From positions 1 to 11,911 of the forward strand of contig NAVB01005058.1 of assembly GCA_002179805.1 (NCBI GenBank): a stretch of 11,911 nt of DNA. Reading direction: 5' to 3'. Of the stretch, positions 1 to 7,048 are shown piece after piece. Under the pieces are notes generated by a model. The model worked only from the letters and a program-made list of their open reading frames with translations, ran no database searches and was not told the origin of the DNA. The DNA is from Acanthamoeba lenticulata. Lineage: Eukaryota > Discosea > Longamoebia > Acanthamoebidae. How positions within the stretch are numbered: position 1 is the first letter of the stretch; each line of letters starts with the position of its first letter. A program made the translations under genes and the position numbers.

Positions 1-2135
1 GACGACTCAGATCAAGGCCGCCAAGGTGCCCCTTCTCCTCGTCATCATCACCACCATCGTCCTCATCGTCGATGCGGTAACAGGACATGAAGAACCGGTA
101 CGACAAGATGCGGATCCAGGTGGAGGCGACCAACAAGCAGCGCGTCCAGGAGGCCAACCTCGACCAGGCCTTCCAGCACATGACCGAGAGCACCATCTAC
201 AAGCTGCGCGAGGTGAGCCCTTTCTTCCTTCTCCTCCTCATCCTCCTCCTCCTCTTCCCCTCCCTCACTCCCCTCTTGACCAAGAGGCGCGTCTCCTGGC
301 GACGCGCGAGCGCCTGACCACCGGCCCGCGTGTGTGCCTGCCTGCAGGTGGAGGCACGCAAGCAGTTCGAGATCGCCGACGTGTGCTGCGACATGGTGAC
401 CGACCACATCAACTTCCTGTCGCGCAGCCTCACCATCCTCAAGGAGCTCGAGCCCAAGCTGCAGCAGGCCAAGACCGAGTCGGCCCAGCGCCGCAAGGAG
501 TTTGAAGACAAGTTCAAGGGCCCGCCCGTGAGCGAGCCCGCCCTCACCATCTCCACGGCTGATCGCCAGTCGCTCGGCCTCCCGCCGCTCCTCCGCTCCG
601 GCGACAAGCCCCGCCACGTCGTCCGCAACTCGGCCCCCGCGCCTGAGGTTCGCTCCCGTGTCTCGCGAGCCAGCGCGTGGCCGACCTCACGACCGTGGCC
701 ACTGCTCATGCGCTGCTGCTGATGCTGATGCGTGGCTCACGGCAGAGAACCAAGGTCTTTGGGGTGGAGCTCTCGGCACTGCTGGGCCGGTCGCCGGGGG
801 CGGCAGCGGGAGGGGGAGGACCGCAAACGCCGCGCGCGTCCATACCGCCCTTCGTGTCCAAGGCCATCGCCTACCTCGAGGCCAAGGGTGCGCCCTTCGT
901 CCCCCCCCCCAAACCGCCGCAACCACCTCAACAAAGCCCTCTGATTCGGCGTCCCGGCGCCTTTGCCGCACGGACACTCATTTGGGAGAGTCTGGCGGGC
1001 GTGGATCAGGACTGAACGAGGAGGGCATTTTCCGCATTTCGGGCAACAAGGCGACGATGGACGACCTCCAGCTCAAGATCGACTGCGGGATGGACTACAA
1101 CTTGGAGGTGCGCGCGCGTGCTCCTTGCGATGTTGGCTTTCCTGAGTAATGTGCCTCACCTCTTCATTTGCGGGGGGGGGGGGCGAGAGCAGCAAGAAGT
1201 GAACGACCCGCACTGTGTGGCGGGCCTCCTCAAGCAGTACGTGCGAATGCTCCCGGGCGGGCTCATCTGCGGCAAGGCTCAATCGCGATTCGTCGCCGCA
1301 GCCAGTACAGATTTCGTTCTTCGCTCTTCGCTCTTTGTTCTTTGTCCTTTTTTTATATATTTCATTATTACTTCGTTCTTGGGTCTCCTGGCCCGCATCT
1401 AAAACCAGCTTGGGCGGCGATTGGGGCAGGCTTACGGGAAGAAGGGCTCATGACGGACTACCTGGCGGTGATGCTGCCGGCCAGTCTACCCCGCGAAAAC
1501 TACGAGCTGGTCAAGAGCCTCTTCCTTCATTTCTCCAAGGTCGTCGAGCACAAGGATGTCAACAAGATGGTGCGTGTTCACCCGCCCGTCTTCTGCAGCA
1601 GCGACCAACAGGCATCGTGGCGTGTGAAAACAATTGTAGACAGAGGCCAATATGGCGACGGTGTGGGGGCCCAACCTGATGGTGAGCGACGATCCCATGA
1701 GCATGCAGACCGGCAACCTGCCCGAGGTCATCAAGACGCTCATCAAACACGCGCCCTCCATTTTCACCGTACGCGCCCGTTCCCTTCTAGTCCGCCCCGA
1801 CCGCAGTGTGGCTCATAACGTTGCCCCCAAGGAGGAGAATCAAGCGCGAGCAAAGGACACGTACGAGGGGCGGGCGGGGTACGCCCTCCAGCCCCGGAGC
1901 GCTGTCGAGCTGGAGTTGCGAGCAGGCGATGCCCTCTTTGTGTGGCGCACCTTCTCGCCCGAGTGGGTCTACGCCGAAAACAACGGTAGTACAACTTTCC
2001 CCGACGCTCACACCCGTAACACACGCCGCGCGCACGCCTCGAGTTTGTTGACGCGTCGCGGGTCATCTCTTTGGGCGTGGGGGGCGTGGGATAGGGGTGG
2101 TCGGGTTGGTGCCTCTCAACTACATCACGCTGTGA
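1..2135 (+). CDS. BAR-RhoGAP-SH3 protein, 3' part of gene
   Basis: Probable GTPase-activating protein for Rho-family GTPases at curved membranes. It is cut by the window start. Proposed exons: <1-25, 84-212, 348-647, 746-887, 1010-1107, 1193-1304, 1430-1569, 1646-1985 and 2095-2135; all phases agree and give 441 residues with a stop at 2133-2135. Residues 1-130 are a helical BAR-type region (MKNRYDKMRIQVEATNKQR, then VEARKQFEIADVCCDMV). RhoGAP spans about 155-360. The arginine finger is R207 in EEGIFRISGN (codon 1033-1035); other hallmarks are LLKQYVRMLPGGL, the LFLHFSKVVEH segment and WGPNLM with N325. A C-terminal SH3 runs from about 394 to 441 and ends GLVPLNYITL. The domain order resembles GRAF and RICH proteins, but no PH domain is seen. 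Exon 8 reads through possible splice sites near 1769, so the RhoGAP-SH3 linker is uncertain. The domain call is strong; individual exon edges are less so. Confidence 0.85.
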
Positions 2136-2245
2136 GCTGCTGGGTTGAGGCCGGGCGGCCGCGAAAGATGTAGACTAGACAAGCAAAAGAATAGTTCATG
2201 TAAACCAATTTTTGTTGTAAATTGATAAACTTTGTGGCCACGAGA

Positions 2246-3070
2246 TCACCAGCGACCAGGGGTGCCGTGGCAGGAGCCGGCCAAGAGGACGCCCTCCCAC
2301 ACGAGCGAGCAGGGGAGAGTGGTGAGCACCACGCCCACCCAGTCCTGGAGGCCACGAGATGTAAGCGGGAGCTACCACCGAGGGAGCAAGCTAGGAAGCG
2401 AGTCGTACCATGTAGGGGGCGGGACCATGAGGGCAGCAACAGGTGTTGTACGCGTCGACATGAACTGCAGTTGGCAAACCCCAAGGTTAACAACTCGCGG
2501 AGAAAACGCACAGCCACCAGGTCCACCGTCATGAGCGTACCCTTGTAGATGAGTGGCGTGAAATACTTCTGCAAAAAGTACTGGTACTGGATGATGTTGT
2601 CGTTCTGCTTCTTCTCCGCCATAACCTGCCTCATCTCCGGCGGGAAGTATTGATCTTTGATGTTGTTGACCAACTAGCGTAAGGCTCCGGAGTATCAACG
2701 CGCGTTGATGTACGTTAAAGCAAGGCGTACCGGTGTAAACCTGCACGAAGCGGCGCACACACTCAAGGGTGTTGTTGTTGTAGGAAGTGGTTTGCGAGCA
2801 CACGCACATGGCATTCTTCTCGTAGACAGAAGGCAGCCACCATTTGTTGTCCTCGTACCTGGTGTCTGTTGTCAGCGCGTGAACGATTCACGGTAAGGGC
2901 AAGAAACCGCACCAGGTACAGTTCTTGTTGGTGTAGCCCGCAGGAACCTGGTTCGCTGGGCAAGTGTTCGGAAGGCCAACAACACCAGCTGCACTTTCTT
3001 CCAAGCCCACAGCGGAGGCAGCAACCACGCAGAGAAAGAGGAACGATAGGGCAGAGGCAGTCGGCTTCAT
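2246..3070 (-). CDS. Secreted Cys-rich protein, unrecognised family
   Basis: Five exons on the minus strand: 3070-2892, 2858-2741, 2673-2541, 2464-2409 and 2344-2246. They join in phase to 194 residues. The start at 3070 gives a clear signal peptide (MKPTASALSFLFLCVVAASA), which favours it over an in-frame ATG at 3109 that adds 13 residues. The mature part has 11 cysteines, in NTCPANQV, NCTWC, MCVC, LEC, NTCCCPHG, LPC and GSC. The middle is a charged helical stretch (EMRQVMAEKKQNDN), followed by aromatic residues. I do not recognise the family; it is probably extracellular or in a secretory compartment. The first intron is the weak point: 33 nt as drawn (2891-2859), with alternatives of 42 nt (donor 2907, acceptor at 2866) or 54 nt, which change a few residues around 50-62. 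It converges on the RhoGAP gene, 110 bp away. Confidence 0.7.
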
Positions 3071-3235
3071 CACACAACACTCCTGCAACAACACAAGGCG
3101 CAACTGCATTTTGTACCACTAATACTGCGTTATTAATTGCGGCTACCCGCAAAGCAGCACAAAAAAGAAAACTCCCCGATTATAAGGAAAATAATTGATC
3201 CATACATATGAGTGATCGGCAGAAAAACACACAGC

Positions 3236-3241
3236 AAAAAA
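3236..3241 (-). terminator. Pol III terminator of tRNA-Asn
   Basis: A run of six T on the transcribed sense (six A on the plus strand) begins a few bases after the tRNA-Asn 3' end. This is the standard Pol III stop signal. Confidence 0.8.
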
Positions 3242-3244
3242 CAA

Positions 3245-3317
3245 CTCCCCGGGCAGGGTTCGAACCTGCGACCTCACGGTTAACAGCCGTGCGCTCTACC
3301 AACTAAGCTACCGAGGA
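3245..3317 (-). tRNA. tRNA-Asn (anticodon GTT)
   Basis: The complement folds as a complete intronless cloverleaf. The acceptor pairs TCCTCGG with CCGGGGA (one G-T pair). The D arm has TAGCTTAGTTGG, the anticodon stem is CACGG/CCGTG with loop CTGTTAA, and the T arm is GCAGG-TTCGAAC-CCTGC. The anticodon GTT is complementary to 3282-3284. The discriminator base is G at 3245. Both internal Pol III elements are present: the A box in the D arm and the B box GGTTCGAACCC. No CCA is encoded, as expected in eukaryotes. Confidence 0.96.
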
Positions 3318-3416
3318 CTTGTTAACATATAATCGGGCTCATGAACTGGACAATAGAATAAGAAAGATATCTAATCAAAATTTAAGCAGAAAAGCTTACC
3401 TTCAAAAAAGTGATTT

Positions 3417-3421
3417 AAAAA
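3417..3421 (-). terminator. Pol III terminator of tRNA-Tyr
   Basis: Five T on the sense strand lie four bases after the tRNA-Tyr 3' end. A second run of six T (plus-strand A at 3404-3409) lies just beyond as a possible backup. tRNA-Tyr and tRNA-Asn therefore look like separate transcription units. Confidence 0.7.
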
Positions 3422-3424
3422 CAT

Positions 3425-3519
3425 TCCGGCTGCCCGGACTCGAACCAGGAACCGATAGATAACTACCGAGGGTAATCACAGACTACAGTCTACCGCGCTA
3501 CCAATTGCGCCACAGCCGG
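3425..3519 (-). tRNA. tRNA-Tyr (anticodon GTA) with 22-nt intron
   Basis: The complement gives the acceptor CCGGCTG/CAGCCGG with C1-G72 (the eukaryotic Tyr identity pair) and discriminator A. The D arm is GGCGCAATTGGTAGCGC, the anticodon stem GTAGA/TCTAT, and the T arm CCTGG-TTCGAGT-CCGGG. The loop reads C-T-G-T-A-G before a 22-nt intron (plus-strand 3461-3482), then A38. The anticodon is complementary to 3484-3486. Eukaryotic tRNA-Tyr genes typically carry an intron at exactly this 37/38 position, so the intron supports a functional gene. Confidence 0.96.
3461..3482 (-). other. tRNA-Tyr intron
   Basis: These 22 nt lie between G37 and A38 of tRNA-Tyr. Removing them restores a seven-base anticodon loop and a normal stem. 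They would be removed by the tRNA splicing endonuclease, not the spliceosome. Confidence 0.88.
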
Positions 3520-3638
3520 TTGTTGTTTGGGCAGAAAATATATAACCAGCAATGAGTAAGCAATTCAAGCGTTTTTAATTTCCACCGCTGGCGCAACGCG
3601 TTGGTCTTTGTTTTGATATTGTGCCACCCACGCCTGAC

Positions 3639-4715
3639 ATGCAGACCCTCCCTGGATCCAACGACAAGGAAAAGCTGGACGCCCTCACTGCGCTCAACCA
3701 CAAGGAGCAGGCAGTGTGGTTCTTGAATGCGTTCTGGAACTCTGTGGGGGAGGCCAACGCTGAGCAAGTGTGGAGCTTCAAGCAGAAGTTCGATGAGCTC
3801 GATTCGGAGAAGGTGCGTGGCCGACTGCTGAGTTTCCAATCGATTTCGCACTGAAGTTAACTAACGCTGGCTTTTTAAACCCTATGCCCACAGCGCGCTG
3901 AGGGAAGCACGCTTGATGAGATGCAGGCGCACCGTTTCCTTGAGACCATCAAGGAAACTTTGACGGTGCAAGCCATGCGCGAGAAGCTCCGTTCTACGGG
4001 TGCCATCGCGGTAATCCTCCCTTCGCTCCCTTCGCTTTCTTTCTTTCTTTCTTTGTATTTTCTAGTTTTTTTTTTCAAGTTTATTATGTGCCATAGCTGG
4101 CCTAACTGACGCGCTGCACAGGGCCAAATCAGGCGTGTGCCGCTGACGCATTACCTGATCATGAAGTACAACGTCGACTGGCACGACCTTGTCAACGCCG
4201 TGCTGGGCGACATGGAGGAGATCAGGCGCGCCCAGCAAAAGCTTGACGAGGTGCAGGCGGCCCTGAGCGAGGCCGAGAGGCGCGAGCAGGAGTCCAAGCA
4301 GGCCAAGCGCGAGCTCGATGCCGCCCTCGCCGAGGTCAAGTCGCAGGAGGATGCCCGCAATGCCAAGACCGCCGAGCTGCAGCACAAGAGCGAAGAGGGC
4401 GGCCTCGTCTCGCGCAACAAGGCCAAGGCCGAACTGGCTCAGCATCTGGCCGAGGATCCGCTGCCGCTGCGTAAGGCGAAGATCACGCTCGAGGCCGCCG
4501 TCAAGAAGGCCGACAAGGCTGCCACGGCCGCCGAGGCTGCTGTGGAGGAGGCTCGCGTCAAGTTCGATGAAGCCCAGGCCTACTTGGAGAAGGTCAAGAA
4601 GGGCGGCAGCCCCAAGGGTGCCCTCTGGTGGATGGAGCGCGAGCTCCACGAGGCTCGCGCCTACCTCCCCAAGTCCAAGGGCGGCTACAACAAGCGTGAA
4701 GGCGCGGCCCAGTAA
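3639..4715 (+). CDS. abpB: Calcium-regulated actin-bundling protein family (abpB-like)
   Basis: Three exons, 3639-3812, 3894-4010 and 4122-4715, give 294 residues, close to the roughly 295 of the Dictyostelium 34-kDa actin-bundling protein. Both introns have CTAAC-type branch sequences before a CAG acceptor. Family landmarks are an N-terminal EQAVWFLNAFW (residues 23-33), a long charged helical or coiled-coil region from about 130 to 260 (RRAQQKLDEVQAALSEAERR onward), and the C-terminal block GALWWMERELHEAR (about 263-276) followed by a basic tail. The family cross-links actin filaments in the cortex, and calcium normally inhibits this. Where an EF-hand loop is expected (about 92-115) this protein reads STGAIAGQIRRVPLTHYLI, without the acidic ligands. 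The family call rests on recalled motif similarity; symbol by homology. ATG 3639 is the only Met before the conserved block. Confidence 0.78.
4035..4054 (+). repeat. (CTTT)5 microsatellite in intron
   Basis: Five perfect CTTT units lie in intron 2 of the actin-bundling gene, followed by a T-rich tract before the branch sequence. It probably doubles as a pyrimidine tract. Confidence 0.85.
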
Positions 4716-4809
4716 AAGCGGCCTTTTTCTCTTTCCATAAACCACTTGGGTGTCCGTCCATGCTTGAGATTCTTTCGTTTCTTCTTCTTGCTGCACCGGT
4801 GTGGCCGAG

Positions 4810-4839
4810 GTAAGCTCTTTATTCTTGAGCGTTTCACAG
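4810..4839 (+). other. Possible 30-nt 5'-UTR intron
   Basis: A strong donor (GAG followed by GTAAGC) and a TTTCACAG acceptor flank 30 nt ending two bases before the ATG at 4842. The splice signals are good, but the length is near or below the usual limit for spliceosomal introns. Confidence 0.3.
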
Positions 4840-4841
4840 CC

Positions 4842-5446
4842 ATGGCCACAGACAACGTACTCCGCTTTAATGTGCAAGCGTACGAGGATCGCGGAAATCA
4901 CCCCTGGTGCAGACCTTTCTCTCTTGTGGGCACAAGCTCTTGTTATCAGGGGTAAGGGGGGAGATAACGAACCTTTGCCCTACAGGGTCCGCAAAGATTA
5001 CCAGTTTGAAGTACCAAGCTCAGCCACGGTTGGCGAGGCGCTGGCTATCTTCAGGGCCAATGGTGCCTCCTCGTGGCTGAGCGACTACGAGGTGCTACGA
5101 CGTACGTGGTGCCTTCACACAAAAAGGGAGGGGAGGGGGCAATATCGAACGGGCAGGCAGAAGCTCAGCTAACGCAAAAGACAGAATTTGGCGTGGTCCA
5201 TGGCTTGTCGGCACCACCACCCGTGCCCCTCGGGCTTGGAGCGCGAGAGCCGCCGTCTCGTTTGCCAGAAGACCAACTGGCTCTGAAAGCGGTGGATGTA
5301 CGCAGCTTCCCTCCAATGCTTGGGGTAGGAAACCGCTGTTGTGTTTTGACAACTTTACGTTCTGTCTGCAGTGTGGATTGAAGGCACGCCCCGAGCGGAT
5401 TACGTTCAGTATCAATCCACCACGAGGCTTTGGTGTTCACGATTGA
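4842..5446 (+). CDS. Hypothetical 122-residue protein, four exons
   Basis: Exons 4842-4906, 4986-5101, 5185-5297 and 5372-5446 join in phase to 122 residues ending at TGA 5444-5446. The joins read naturally (HPW-VRKDYQFEV, and KAVD-CGLKARPE), which supports the model. The first half (LRFNVQAYED, then VRKDYQFEVPSSATVGEALA) has the strand-helix alternation of a beta-grasp or ubiquitin-like fold, but this is only an impression. The middle is Pro-rich (SAPPPVPLGLG), and the C-terminus is basic then Gly-rich (PPRGFGVHD). There is no signal peptide, membrane segment or catalytic motif, and I do not recognise it. It lies 126 bp after the actin-bundling stop on the same strand and converges on the NTR gene. 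The third intron boundary (5102-5184) has alternatives. Confidence 0.6.
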
Positions 5447-5562
5447 CAACAACGACAACATGTTTTCACACACAGTGCCGCGTGGCCTCTGGATTCCGAA
5501 TACAAAAGTTTGGTCCCCTTCGCACTTAGTCCCCTGACGCGAGGCTTGTGTGCGAGCAGGTT

Positions 5563-6391
5563 TCACCAAGGGCTGTACTGACTGAGCAACTTCACTTCTG
5601 CGGGAGTGAGGAGTCTGCATAGCCACGACGACACAAGTGTTGTGTTCATGAGTGTACACACTCTCCTCGCCCATGCTCAAGACAAGAGATGCAGAGGTAC
5701 GATTCGAGCTTGAAGTAGTGGCATTGGTTGAGGGAGATGAAGAAGCACTCCGGCGCGTCTGGCCTATGGATGAGCTTGGTGGGCGGGGTGTCTCCTGCGT
5801 ACTGCATGGCCACAACGTAGGGCCTGACACACAAAGCACGCATGAGGCCAAGGTTGAAGTAAAAGGCAGACAGACAGGGACACCGTGTGCAACGTACTGG
5901 CCCAGCAGCCAAGTGGTGAAGCAGGGACTGCCTGAGTTCTGTGGCGGAACGCCCACAGCACGCTGTGTGTTGGAACCCTGCGCAGTCCATTTGGAAGAGT
6001 AAGTCGCGTACGCTCTTCGACCGGGGTGCAAGCCAAACACATGCACCACCGTACCGTGTACATGTGGAGAACTTCGCCTTGATAGCCCCAGGCGTAGTCA
6101 TGGCTCGTCCAGTTCACCTTCATGATTAGCGCATTTGCGGCCTGCGAAGCAGCCAGCAGCGTGGGACAACCGCCGCACTGCTTTGGCACGCACTTCACGA
6201 TGGAGAACCACCATTAGCAGCATCGTCGCGCAAAGAGAGGGGGGGGGGAAGTGTGAAGGACACACGGCATTGTGGTTGCTGCAATTGCCGCAAAAGGGGC
6301 ACCCTGAGTCCAGTGCAGTAGGCCAGTCCCGGCCAAAGGCACAAGCAAGAAAAGTAAGTGCACACAACGCTAAGAAAGCCTTCTTCCCCAT
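5563..6391 (-). CDS. Secreted netrin/TIMP-like (NTR) domain protein
   Basis: Five minus-strand exons, 6391-6266, 6192-6055, 5977-5898, 5823-5701 and 5614-5563, join in phase to 172 residues. A signal peptide (MGKKAFLALCALTFLACAFG) starts the protein. A Cys cluster follows (CPFCGNC, then CVPKQCGGC), then the NTR-like order: a first strand (ANALIMKVNW), a central strand and turn (YQGEVLHMYT), a Cys before a second core segment (SPCFTTWLLGQPYVVAM), a late Cys (LNQCHYF), and the closing helix LLTPAEVKLL. NTR domains occur in TIMPs, netrins and complement C-termini, and some inhibit metalloproteases. In TIMPs the inhibitory Cys is residue 1 after the signal peptide; here the first Cys is about 10 residues in, so inhibition cannot be assumed. 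Exon 2 could instead start at 6177. It is tandem with the DUF2256 gene. Confidence 0.7.
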
Positions 6392-6552
6392 GAGTGACTT
6401 TTCTTCGCGGTGAACGACTGGCTCGTTTGAGTTTCAATTCCACGCTAATGTTCACGTTTTGTGCGCGCCTCAAGCATGCGGTCTGCGCACACGGCCTTGC
6501 GGCAGGTCACAACGTCCCAGGCACAGCGCGTACAGGTCTCTCTGTAAGCGGT

Positions 6553-6882
6553 CTAGTTGCTGGGCGTGTCTCGCTTCTTGCGTGCTCGGTCGCGGCACCC
6601 GTCGCTGCAGTAGAGTACGCTGGCAAACACGTTGCGCTCTTTCCACTTCCGTCGGTTGGTGAAGGTGCGCGCGCATTCAGCACACGCCTTTGCCTCCTTC
6701 CACTGTCCTCGATCCCACACGCGCCAAACCTCCGTCCCCTTCGCGCCCTCGTCGGGTGCGGTGCCCTTCCTTCCTCTCCTGTCTGTCGCTTCCATTGCCA
6801 CCATAACACGCCTCCCTCCTCGCATCATCTTCGTTGTGGCTACATAATTGGTGTCCCATAACATGTAGTGCCGTGCACTCAT
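6553..6882 (-). CDS. Small DUF2256-type zinc-binding protein
   Basis: A single open exon of 109 residues starts at ATG 6882 and stops at TAG 6553-6555. Residues 1-60 are basic and low in structure. Residues 67-97 carry CAECARTFTNRRKWKE, then YCSDGCR, giving a C67-x2-C70 ... C92-x3-C96 ligand set with the F and K-W between the pairs and the CS..CR ending. This spacing and sequence match DUF2256, a short presumed zinc-binding domain best known in bacteria and of unknown function. The motif reads without any intron. The start is uncertain, because the N-terminal 60 residues show no family signal and several internal Met codons exist. It lies 166 bp downstream of the RRN3 stop and 161 bp upstream of the NTR start, all on the same strand. 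Confidence 0.75.
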   Translation of the reverse strand: MSARHYMLWDTNYVATTKMMRGGRRVMVAMEATDRRGRKGTAPDEGAKGTEVWRVWDRGQWKEAKACAECARTFTNRRKWKERNVFASVLYCSDGCRDRARKKRDTPSN

Positions 6883-7048
6883 CTTCTACTCATCCTTGTG
6901 CGCTCAGTTTCGAAGAAAATAATCTCGCCTGCGTCCCCCAAGAACTTGCGTCGCTTAATCGTTCGTGATTCGTTATTGTTGGTTGTTGTTGTTGTTTACA
7001 AAAGAGACACGGTACAAAAAGAAGAGGACTCCCGAGAGTAGCACGAGC

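Noticed and set aside
197..709. 170-residue minus-strand open frame opposite the BAR exons
   Set aside because: An Arg/Ser-rich shadow of the coding exons and of the CTCC-rich intron; no motif.
4062..4901. 279-residue open frame on the minus strand opposite the actin-bundling gene
   Set aside because: It mirrors the high-GC codon bias of the plus-strand exon, is Leu/Gly/Ala-rich without motifs, and crosses the true intron and stop.
5165..6049. 294-residue minus-strand open frame
   Set aside because: Only its piece at 5898-5977 is used, as NTR exon 3. The rest runs through introns and the opposite-strand orphan gene, with no domain signal.
2246..6391. The two secreted Cys-rich genes as paralogues
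   Set aside because: Their cysteine spacing, length and core segments differ; only the signal peptides look alike.
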